A stretch of DNA of 64,000 nucleotides, from contig NMRA01000750.1 in the NCBI GenBank assembly GCA_002633005.1, positions 38,647-102,646 of the forward strand, given 5' to 3'. Origin of the DNA: Phoronis australis (lineage: Eukaryota > Phoronida > Phoronidae). Of this stretch, positions 27,701-39,700 are shown piece after piece (the stretch's first letter is position 1; each line of letters opens with the position of its first letter). A model generated the notes under the pieces. That model saw only the letters and a program-made list of their open reading frames with translations, was not told the origin of the DNA and made no database searches. The translations under genes were made by a program, and so were the position numbers.

Positions 27701-30700
27701 TCTCAACTTCCTGTTAATTATGCATGTACATTAAATCACCGGCCATGTGCAAGGGAATTTGAATTATCTTGAGTGCATTTACTGGACTCTGACGTGACAC
27801 CTGCAATTAGATAGCTTTAAGTGTCAATGCTCTGTGTTTCGGTTGATTGCGACGTTTTGTTCGAAGGGATGGGATGGATACAATAAGATCTCACAAATTT
27901 TGGACGCAACGTGAGTGTAATTTTATATTGTCATTTTTACATGAAACATGTGCAACTCTAAGTGAAGTGCCTCTCCTTGTTCAAGTTTTTTTGCCACAGC
28001 TACTGTCAAACAAATTTTGGAAAGCTGTAGGCATTCATATCAACGTTTGAAGCCCTTGAAAAATGATAAGGGACATTTTGGCGATTATTTTTGACTGAAA
28101 TAGATGAGATTTTCAGGGCATGGAATCTTCCTCTTTTTTGGTTTCGATTTCCTCTTATTTGATTTCCAGTTTTCTCTTTTTTGTCTATTTTTTATCTTTA
28201 TTTTGACATGCAAAAACGCTTATTTCACTTTACTTATGCAACACAAACAATATTTTTATCACTCAAGCCTATTTATTTTGTGGAACGATATATCACCTGG
28301 AATATTTTCCTCTTTTTGTCATTGTTCATTCCAAGCCCTGGATTTTACTATACCAAAAATAGTGCCATTCAGCATCCATGTTTCAACCTAGCCCGACACA
28401 GACACATTACTGGGCATATGGGGAGCCCTGTGTGTCCCGAGTGTGGTACTGACGTAGAATCTCCTAAACACCTGGTAGAGTCTTGCCCAGCTTTTTATAG
28501 GCTAAGGAGCAACCTACTGGATGCCATTGTTACATGCCTACAACATATAGTGCATGGCAACAAATGGAAACGTCTGTCCGTTTTCCTAAAGGAGACTGGC
28601 AGACTTGAAAACTTTCTTCACGAGGAGCCATAATTGGGGTCTCGTGCCTTTGCTCAGGTGTTTTGTGCTATAGGCCCAACCATGAGGCCTGTGCACATCT
28701 GATGCACCGCAAATGACATCAGACCACCTGCACTGTTTTTTTTTTTTAACCATGTTTCGGCGCTGTATTTTATTTGCGTAGTCGTTTATTGTTAGACCTT
28801 CTCAACAGAATACGTCATTTACAGGATAAATGAAAACAAAGAATTAAAATACGATATTGTATAAGAACTAATGTCCTTTAGTCGGGAGCCTCAATTAATA
28901 TAACTTGTTCATAAATGGATCGCTGATTTTTTTAATAGTTAGCATGTGCCTACTGGAATAAGCAATGCAACCTGTTTTTTAGCTTTGCGAGTCGGGGAGA
29001 GTAGAAAGCGCGTTTGAGTTTCAATTCTGTTCCTGTAATAGTCACACCAGAGTTTCAAGATCTCTTCGATAACATGTATCAAACTGGGAAAGTGAAGAAG
29101 CGTGCCAAGAATACTTTGTACTACTATCTGTTTTTGTTTCAGTCCCGATGCGACACTCTGCCCCTGGCCCTTATCAAGAGACCTCTAGTGTCATGAGCTT
29201 CAACTCCAGCACAGGCTCACTCGGTTCCCGTGGCAACAAACATGGGTCCCACCACTACCCACAACAGCAGCTGGGCACAAAGGTGATTGACAGAAGAGTT
29301 TGATGTAATGTTGCGTAATTTCAGATTTAAAATACTCGAATTTACCAATGGAAATTTAGTGTTTGAACTTTGGAATTATTTTCACGCACCTTGAAACTAA
29401 GCTGTTGTTGACTTAAGTTTTTTGACAACATTTGAAATGGGTCACCTGATCACCTTGGTCAAGATCGCATGTGTCATCTGCTCATAGAGAGCGGTACAAT
29501 AAAAATTTAATTATTTTGCCCAAGGTTGGAGCTTGTACCAAATTCTACAAATAGGCAAGATTGGCCGTCCCAAAATTTGCGAACTACAATAAAAACGAAT
29601 TTCGCATTGGCAGCTATTTTCGGCAGTTTTATCTCTGACTTCATTGACACTAAGCACAATGTCCGAGAAACATGGTAAACACTAACTTGCCTAAGACAAA
29701 TGCGATCCAGACTTTTAAAATATAATTCTCGTTACATCGTATGGAAAGCGGTGTGTCGAATGTTTCTTAACCCATGATGTTTGTCTATGTTTCAGGTGGA
29801 GATGGTATACTCATTATTGTCCATGCTTGGTACGCATGATAAAGATGACATGAGTCGCACATTACTTGCCATGTCCAGCTCACAGGACAGTTGTATCGCT
29901 ATGAGGCAGTCAGGTGAGATGATATGTGGTGCACTTATTTTTATGAATTTTCAAATAATAAAATATCCTTCACCTATGGAAATGTGAGTTAGTTATTTTC
30001 AAACTTCTGCTAATGAAGGATGATGAAAAAATTTCAGACTGGGATCCCCTTATTGAATCTTTCTCGCTCTAGTTAGTCATTTACCTCGTATAGTTGCAGA
30101 TTTATCGTTTTACTTATTTTATTGTGACTTTAGGAGCAACATTGTTGAAAAGAAGATCCGATAAATTCCCGCGGGAGTTAGAAGGCCCACGAAATTCAAT
30201 AAGCTCATGTTGATGACACAGACTGTGTAAAAAGATGGAGCAGGCAGGGGTTTGATGCAGCTGTGTCAACAGATGGATGTGTTTTGAACTAACATATTAA
30301 TTTTAATATCTGATGGTCAAATGAAGAACACATACTTACGTGTTGTTTTGCTATTCAGACATACTCGACCTTCACCTTTTGTAGGTTGTTTGCCGCTGTT
30401 GATCCAGCTGTTGCATGGCAATGATAAGGATTCTGGGTTGCTAGGCAACACGCGGGGAAGCAAGGCAGCGAGGGCTCGCGCAGCCGCAGCGCTGCACAAC
30501 ATCGTGCACTCTCATCCAGATGACAAAAGGGGGCGACGTGAGGCACGGGTGCTACGACTGTTGGAGCAAATTCGTGCACATTGTGACAAGCTGCGGGAGC
30601 CTGATTCAGATGAAGAGGAAAATGACGTTGATGGCAAAAGGTCGCGACCTGGATCAGCGAGTAAGTGAAATTTTAGAAAAAAAACAGCATTGTATTTTAA

Positions 30701-33700
30701 GCAGAGCTTTATGTTGTTGTGAAGTCGGTTCAGACTTGAAAAATTATGCCTTTGGGAACAGGTGTGGACTGTGGTGATTTTGAATGTATTCCAGTGACAC
30801 GGTTCAATTTCCTTTAGAAAATATGCATAGTTAGACTGGCGTTTCAGCTAGTAATTTTCTGACTTGGTGGCAGGACAATTTCCATACCGTCGAAGTTGCT
30901 TGTCACGGTTTCAGACGCCAAGGCAGTAGAGGCGTTGGTGGAATTCCCAGCGATTTATTGTTATCAATTTCAATTCCAAAAACTATGGCGACGCAATGTC
31001 CTTGCTTTGGGATTCGAGCAAATATGCCTCGAATTAAGTTTGATATTTTTTATATAACAGAGGTTATAATGGCTTTAATTTAAATGTAAATTTAATATCG
31101 CTGAAAGGGTTTCATTTTATTCATTTCAGCATCTAAATCTGGTGACATTGACCACCATCCTGGGCCAGCCATTGCCGCTTTGATGAAACTGTCTTTTGAT
31201 GAGGAACACAGGCATGCTATCTGCACCCTGGGTAAGTTGTCGTCAAGTGGGACCTCCAGTTTATTTTAAAGTAGTCATTAATTGGTAATCAAAAACTAAT
31301 TATTGGAATATGTTTTGTGATTTGTTTTAGTAAATAGGTTATGATGCAATGGAGATTAATTGTAACTAACATTTTAAGTCTGGTCTACATGAATTGTAAG
31401 TATATGGAAATGCTTCGTAAATAGAAATGTCAAAACTTTAATTTGATATTTTTGGGACACTTTTTAGTTCGCCAAATTCAGTTTGGAATGTCTTATTGCT
31501 GTAAATTAAGAAATTTTTACTTCTCCGATTCTCTTCAAAATGTACCATGTCGAAAATACTTTACAATTGTGTAGATTCCGTCTCGTATTTTGCCAAAAAA
31601 ACCTTATTAGTTATTTATAAGTCACTGAGAACCAGCAGAGACCTCTTGTATGATTTTATCATAAACTTTTGAACACAAGACAATTATTACATTCCTTTTG
31701 AATAAGGGGGCTAAATATTCTTAGATATGGGACAACAAATTTTCTAATTGCCATGTTTCAGACGCTGCATTTCATCTGACACTTGCAGCTTCATTTAAGA
31801 CGTTAAGTTTTTGTGGTTTCTTTACCCAGCATTCCCACTACTTCCTGTTTTGTTGTTTGTTCCAGGGGGCCTGCAAGCCATCGCTGAGCTGCTGCAAGTC
31901 GATACAGATTCCAATGGCAACACGACTGAACAATACAACGTGACTATGAGGCGGTACGCCTGCATGGCGCTCACTAATTTGACGTTTGGTGATGGTACCA
32001 ACAAGGCTCTGCTGTGCTCCATGAAGCAGTGTCTGCGAGCCATAGTTCTCCAATTACTGTCTCCCAATGAAGATTTGTGTCAGGTGGCAGCCAGCGTACT
32101 ACGTAACCTCTCGTGGAGGGCCGACCTGGCCAGCAAGAAAATGTTGCGGGAGGTTGACACCGTCTCGGTGCTTATGGAGGCGGCCTTGGCTGTCAAAAAG
32201 GAGTCGACGTTGAAGAGCATACTCAGCGCGTTGTGGAATCTGTCAGCGCATTGCAGTGAAAACAAGGCTGATATTTGCGCTGTAGTCGGTGCACTTGCGT
32301 TCTTAGTCAGCACGCTGACTTATAAAAGCCCCTCAAAGACGCTAGCCATCATTGAGAATGGCGGAGGGATTCTACGCAATGTCTCCAGCCATATTGCCAT
32401 ACGGGAGGATTACCGCGACGTGCTACGTAGTCACAACTGTCTCCAGTTGCTGTTGAAACACCTGCGCTCCCCTAGCTTGACCATCGTTAGCAACGCGTGT
32501 GGAACGCTGTGGAATTTGTCAGCACGTTGCGCTGAGGATCAGCAAGCTCTCTGGGAGCTTGGTGCTGTCAGCATGCTGAGGAACCTCGTCCATTCGAAAC
32601 ACAAGATGATATCCATGGGTAGTGCGGCTGCCTTGAAGAACTTGCTGGCAGCCAAACCAAACATTTCCCTCGACGATAAACAAAAGGTGGGCATGCCTAT
32701 GTTGCATGTGCGCAAGCAAAAGGCATTAGAAGCTGAGCTGGATCAAAACCTGTCAGAAACATGTGAAAATCTAGAAAGCCCTCAGCCAAGTCCAATAGAG
32801 ACCCGGAAATCCGAAGCACCACGATACAATTACAGTAGCGAAACGAGCGGTGTTTATGCCGTAGGAGATACAGAGCGTCACCCGAGGTCAATGATGAGGT
32901 CTCTGTTATACAGACACACAATGAGTGGGGATAGCTCTCCGGTGATGGAGAATAAATTCAGGTCACCGATTCGGTCGGTATCGAGATCGGGTAGTCAAGA
33001 CAGTGTTGGTAGTGTGCATTCGGACATTTCTCACGATCGCTCTCGTGTCAACAGCATGCTGGCCCGCAGCTCCAAGCTGCTGCAGTCAGCCAGTTTTGAG
33101 CGGCGGAGAGATGGTTCCTTCACCCGCTATGGAGATGGAGTGGAACGTAAACCCAGTAGGATCGAGCGCATAATGCAAGAAGTTGCAATGCATGCTGGTA
33201 TAGACAGTTCTAGTGCGTTTGATTCCACTGGTGGCGAGGACAATGCAAAGCGTAGTGTGGGCCAGGAGAATAAAAATCTCAGTGTTGAAAAATACTCAAA
33301 CTTACATCAGAAGATGGAGAGCCTTAACTTAAACCATGAAAGTGATGAACAGCCGTTGAACTATAGTTTGAAATATGCATCTGCAGAAAATAACATGCCA
33401 GCAAGTCAGAACAGTAATGTAAGTGGTGAAAATTCTAGGCCGGTTGCAAAAATCGGAAACTATGTTGGTGCTTCTGTGAACGGATCGTCTGCATTTGGAA
33501 TGACACCGCAAGGATCTCCTATGATTCAAAGGAGTTTCGAGCGTAAAGAGTGCAATATTAACGGAAACTCTAATGTTGGGGGCAACCCAGTGAAGTTCTC
33601 AAGCTACCGCGAGACAGACATTGACACAATGGATGAGCGTCCAACCAATTTTAGTCTTCAGTACAGTGAGGCCGATGAGTCGTCGGCGGCAATGGAGGAA

Positions 33701-36700
33701 CCGACGAACTACAGCGTACGTTATCGCGAACCAGCCAGCAGCTGTGCCGACTGTAAAGTCGAGGGTCGTCATCAGCATGTTCAGCACTCTGTAAATGTTA
33801 ACTTGTACAATGACCAAAATGACTTCTGTGGCGAGGACACTATGAAGACCTTTTGTACCGAGGGTACGCCACTCAATTTCATGTCAACGGCGACCTCTAT
33901 TAGCGATCTGAGTGCCAAGCCCAATGGCAGCGATTCTCGTGCGGAAGAGAGGCTTGCACAGGTGAATGAGGACAACCATGGTGATGGCGCTGACGAGGTC
34001 AAGGACTTCTCGACGTGTTACTCAGAGAGTGAGAGACTGAGTGGATGTGGTAGCTTCCAGACGGGATCAACTGTTGTCAAAACTGAGAATAATGTTGAAA
34101 AGCAGGAGAAAAAACCCAAGAAAGAGGTGAGATTGCCTGTTCCAACTAAACAGGAGACTGCCCCTGTGGCCCCTGGCCCTCTGCATGGTTACACAGACAG
34201 TAGCCTGAGCAGTCCCAGGGATAAGCCTGTTGTTTATGGTGTTGAAGGGACACCGACATGCTTCTCACGAGTGAGCTCACTCAGTAGTCTGCACACAAAT
34301 GATGCCGAGGAACCCAGTGAGGCTAGATCACAACTTGTTGGCCCAGCTGCAAGTGACACGTCTAATCCTAGCCACGAACCTTACATGTCTACCATCACAA
34401 CAGGGGAAAAGTCTCCTACAGCTGACGTGGGCTATGACCGAGATCAAAAGACCGTCACGTTTGACGAGCTGGTGCAGGAGACGCCATTGATGTTCTCCCG
34501 CTGCAGTAGCTTAGGATCTCTTGCCAGCTGCGAGGAACACTCAATCCACAGTTCTATACCGAGCGAGTACAGCACACGACGCACCAGCGAAGTGGTCTCC
34601 CCCAGCGATCTGCCTGACTCTCCCAGCCAGACAATGCCACCAAGTCCGAAACGAAAAGAGGCACCAGTGAAATTTGAAGGTGGCCCTCTGGATTCACCCT
34701 TGCCGCCATCTTCCCAAGCGCCTGAAGACAAGACATTACCCATCAATCTTTCACGAGCTCCCGTGGAAGCGAATGCGCTTTCTGACCTATTCCGTGACAC
34801 ACTAGTATCTTATGCTTTCGAAGGTTCGCAAGGCTCCGAAGTGAGTAGTCTCAGTGCCCTGACTATTGATGATGAACCAAAGATCAAGAAAGACATTGGA
34901 CTAAAGCCACAAGCTAGTGCCATCAAGAACCAACCCAATGTGTCCTCGTCTATAATAGAGGAGAATTCGTCACTGTCTGAAGGTGATGAAGACATGCTAA
35001 TTGAGTGTATCAATTCGGGAATGCCTGCTTCGAGCAAGAAAAAGATGAAGCGTAGCCAATCGGATAACGTCATCAAGAAGAAGTCCTCGTCATCACAGTC
35101 CAAGCTCAACCAAATCGCTCGAGGGTCTCGCACATCATCGCGTATGAATAACAAAGCCGGATTTGGCTCTGCACCCACGAACTTTGCGCCGAGGCCATCC
35201 GGCATAGTGGCTCCTCAGTCACGCCTGTCAATGTCCAAACTGCCATCTCATGCTTCCAGTGCCCCATCACGTGTCGCTCATCTTGCTCACAGCCCACAGT
35301 CTCGCACACCACCACCACCTTCACACCTCCAACACATGAACCACCGCAGTGTGTCGCAGCCACATGCCACTTCCAGCAATCTCCCTCGTCCTAGCAGTAC
35401 ATCCAAACTGTCTGGTACGTTTGCAGCTTCACAAATACGTCGCCCAACCAGTGCGTCCAAGCTACGATCTCGTGACGATGATTATGCTCAAGATAGCCTC
35501 AAGAAGTACTCGACCGCCGAGACCCCATTCAGCCAGCAACAGGCCATTGGTCAAATTGGCGTTAAGCAAGGGCAGGACTCTCAGCCTCCTATTCAGTCAG
35601 CTAGACCAGCTCCAAGATTTAATAACCTAGCCAAGGGTCTCTCCAGTGCAGTGGTGTCACCACAGAGGGCCCAGCGCAATGTTGGACGCCAACCAGCCCA
35701 CACTAGACCAAACTTCTACTCCAATGATGATTATATGCCAGACACGGTCAAGACATTTGCCACTGAGGGTAAGTCAGTAGACTGCTGTTATGGGAGACTT
35801 GATATTCCGTGGGCGGTGCTAATGAAGAAATGATCCCTTTTTGTTGTATATTTAGCAGCATGAGGAATTCATGGGCTAAACATTTCATTTGATAACCCTG
35901 CATGCATGTATTGTGCAGGTCTTACTCATGTCACCTGAAGGAATTTGAGCTCTCTATTGGTAGTAAGTTAATGTTACAAATTGACATGCAGTGTGAAATT
36001 TAGGCTTGTACTTTATGTTTTGCAACTAATGCTAATATGCCAACACACAAACATCAAAAAAGTGATAAATGAACAAAAGCTGCTTGTAGTTTTAAATATG
36101 AATCTAAACCTTTTTATCACTAAGTTTACTTGTCATCTTGTGGGTGAATAGACTTTTAGAGCTGATGGTTATTGATTTGGTTTTTTTCTTTCATCAGTTA
36201 CCGCTAAGCAACTAACACATCTTTGTTTGCTTCATTCCCTTGGTTTTGTTGCAGGCACACCCCTTAATTTCTCCACCGCCACCTCCCTCAGTGACCTAAG
36301 CGCAATTGTTGATGACAACAAGCCCGAACTGTCTGGCCAGCTTCACAGCGGTGGTGATGGAAAGCCAGCTACTACGGCGCCGCTAGCAACGAATAATACA
36401 AAGGACAATGTTGCTTCTGACACCAGCTCCATCTCGGATGGAGAGGACTTGCTGTCAGAGGTAAATAATGTAGTTCCTGCATTAACCACTAGGTAGCGAC
36501 CACCAGTGACCTCTGTCTGGTTGTGGCAGCAACTTCGCTTCGTGGAAAAACACCGAAAGTGTTGCTCTATTTGCCATGAGCGCTTTGAGTTAAAAGCCAT
36601 TGCTCTGGAAGTTCTTCATTGGATACTTTGTTTTTGCATGACCTTCAGTACACTCCAGAAGTATTCAGACAAAATGATGTGCAATTCCCCATCACGACAG

Positions 36701-39700
36701 CTGGAAGCAAGACATTCTTTGTCTTAGTGGCCTTCTGTCGTGACCAGGCGAATGAAAGGGAATATACCAATAAGTTGGCACATTGGAAATGCTGCAGGGA
36801 ATCGGTCATTGCCAGTTACTTTAGCTGCAAAGGCAAATGAGTATTTTGTCTTGTTAGTTTTGGATTGTACTGTTCTGTTACTGAGTGATATCAGTTGTGT
36901 TTGTAGATTCTGCCATCGGTATTCTTGATTGGAAAGGGATAGTACAGGTGCTAAATGAATGCAATAAATGAAAATCTGTTTCTAATTTCAGGTCATTCAG
37001 TCTGCCATGCCTAAGAAGGTGGTTGCCAACAAGAGGCAGTCGGCAGATGGTTCTGAGAGAAAAGAGGCCAAGCCTGCACCACTCTCTGCAGTGTCACCTC
37101 TTGACGTGAAGCCATCGCCTGCTACAGTCGTGTCAGCCTGGCAGTTTCAGCCTCAGAGGACGTCTAGTGCCAAATGCCCCATCATCAACCAAGACACTGT
37201 GAAGACTTTCATGACTGAGGGAACACCAATCAATTTTTCAACAGCAACTTCCCTGAGTGATTTGACTGTTGACGATATGTGCGACATTGGGCCCAAGAAC
37301 GGAAATGCTGTTTTGAAAGTATCTGGTAATCCAACAGCGTTGAAGCAAAATGATAGTTTTAAAGAGCCTCTCGATGACTCTGTGTTCATCCAAAGTCATT
37401 CTTATGACTCGCCACGTGTTTACGCTGTGGAGGGTACGCCATATTCTGTCTCACGCCATGATTCACTTAGCTCACTAAGTAATGACGAAGAAGGTGGCTT
37501 CGAAAAAGTCAAGCCTCTTGTTAAGAAATCCACTCCTAGTGTGGAGTTGAAGACATCAGCAACATCATCACCAAAGCAGCTTGCTGCCAAGAAACCTGAA
37601 AATCAAACTGTGGCACATCTTTCTGGTCATAACAAAAAGCGCACAGAATCGCAACAGCAGCCGGCCAATGGAAATGCGGATTATGTAGAGCAAAAAAATC
37701 TTGATGATCAGCCTAGAAATTTCGCCATGGAAGGCACGCCCATGTGCTTCTCTCGTAACTCTTCACTCAGTTCTTTGAATAGCGATGACCATGAGGCCAT
37801 GGCCACTTCAAACATTTCGAATATCGAGAGAAGCCAATCCGATCAAAAGGATCAACGTGCCAAGTTCAAAGAAGAGGGTTCGCCTGCAACATTTTCGCGT
37901 AACAGCTCGTTGAGTTCTCTCAGCATCATTAGCATGGAGTCCATGAGCTATGATCCCAGTCCTACAGAACAGGCTCTCTTAGATCAGTGCATCAGTTCAG
38001 CCATGCCTAGAAAGATGATCACACCAAAACCAGCCAAGAGCCAGCTAAGAAAGTCTGCATCGTCAGAAAGAAACAGAAGTTCTCTCCTGCCAAAACCGCA
38101 GTCACCGCTGGCTGGCCAAGTGGTGGTGAAAACAGAGCCAAAAGATTCTCTTCAAAGCAGAAGCAGTTCAGCTGAAAGTGCGAGCCCAAAGCGATTATTG
38201 AACGGTGTCGGAAAGAAGAGCCCTAGTCAGCTAGCAAAAAAGGGACTAACAGTCAAAACGGAGCGGGTTTGCAACAGTCCATCCGCAACTTCCTGTGTTG
38301 TTGCACCCGCTCCAAGTGTTGCACCTGACAACCAGGCATGTCCTGGTGCTAATAGCGACTCGAGCCAGATGGCGATGTGGCGTCGAACACCGCACAAATC
38401 ATTTGACGAGACCAAGCCAAAAAACGATGAGGGGATGGGCCGGTTCGGGTGGAGACGGGCCTATTCCCAAGACAGTGACGCTTTTGTGAAGCAGCGTAAA
38501 GATTCCACCAACAACGCCAAGGTCCTGGAGAAGCTAGCAAGTCCGGAAGATAAACTTGAGTGGAGGAAAACATACACAGTACCCAAAGATGAAGCTTTCT
38601 TATCCAAAAACGATTTGACAGATAGGCCCAGTTCGTGTGCAGCTGACAATCGTCAGTTACGTGATCTACCCCACAGTCCTGAAACTCGGGAGAAAGGAGT
38701 GGTGGAAACCGACCGAGAGAAACCTCCGAGTCCAGAGGAAGAAGGAACCAGTGTTGTGAACACCATCGAGGATGGCTCCCGCTCAGAAACATCTGAAATG
38801 TCCACTGATGCTGAAAGCTTGCTAACTGTTCATGAAATGGTACCCCGAATTGTGGACGATTTTGAGTTGATTGAGAGTGACAGTGAAGTGGGTGACATTA
38901 TGCAGGAGACGATGCCAGTACTATCTGGCTTTACTAGCATGGAGACGTCAGTGGCATCATCTCTGAGCAGGTCCATGCACTCCATGACAAAATCTGGAGA
39001 GCTTCTTGAGCAGTCAGAGAAGGTAGATTGCATAGAACTAGATAACGGCCCAAAAAACCCTGTGAAACAACAAGAAGGCGGTGAAGAACTTGACCTGGAC
39101 ATGTCTCTGGAGGAAGTCCAGGCTTTGGAAGAGGCAGCAAACATGGTGGTCAGGTCAATAAAACGGGACATGTCCAACTGTACACTAGATGAGGACTTGT
39201 TTATTGACAATGAGACATTGTCTCTTGTGTCGACGGAGTACGCATCGGACTCGTGTTCTGAAGTGTCCCTGACTTTGTCAACGAGCTCCAAAGCTTCAGA
39301 GCACCAGAGTGAAGTTTCTTGTACCTCGAATTCTGCTCGACGCGGACCACGTATCCTGAAACCTGGTGAAAAGACAACCTCAGAAGTTAGGAACCAGGAG
39401 GAAACTGCAAAAGGCATCAGAGGTAAAAGGAAAGCACTTTACTCCTCCCGACCAGCCAACAAACCTGTAGTCGGCAAACCCAAAGACACGCCTACAAAAG
39501 AGACACTGGCAAAGGCAAGTCCTAGAGTTGCGAAAGCTAGAGCACCTGCTCAGAAGACTGCTTCACCTTCACCCACGGCTGCCAGTAAGAAACCAGCTGT
39601 TAAGCCAGTGTCTGCCACTGCTGTCGTCAATCCACTGAAAACTCCACCCAAAGCTGCTGCCAAACCGGCAGTTAAGAAACAAACGGAAGTGAAGAGTGTT

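Larger units (their letters stand above)
33839..37921 (+). other. APC: Nine 20-residue beta-catenin-binding repeats
   Basis: Starts: 33839 (FCTEGTPLNFMSTATSISDL), 34229 (YGVEGTPTCFSRVSSLSSL), 34460 (ELVQETPLMFSRCSSLGSL), 34802 (AFEGSQGSEVSSLSAL), 35741 joined to 36255 (FATEGTPLNFSTATSLSDL), 37193 (FMTEGTPINFSTATSLSDL), 37409 (YAVEGTPYSVSRHDSLSSL), 37712 (FAMEGTPMCFSRNSSLSSL) and 37859 (FKEEGSPATFSRNSSLSSL). Human has seven. The SxxSLSxL serines are the CK1/GSK3 phosphorylation sites in the family. The fourth lacks the usual TPxxF core and may be weak. Confidence 0.93.
34988..38008 (+). other. APC: Three SAMP-type Axin-binding motifs
   Basis: Motif 1, EDMLIECINSGMP (34988-35026), has Gly in place of the SAMP Ala. 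Motif 2, GEDLLSE/VIQSAMPKK, is split by the intron 36461-36991. Motif 3, LLDQCISSAMPRK, lies at about 37976-38014. Human APC also has three, interleaved with 20-aa repeats in the same way. Confidence 0.88.

Noticed and set aside
31811-31865. Possible alternative APC start at ATG 31811
   Set aside because: The ATG and its following residues lie in intron sequence before a good acceptor (ttccag at 31860-31865); armadillo homology begins after it and continues from upstream exons.
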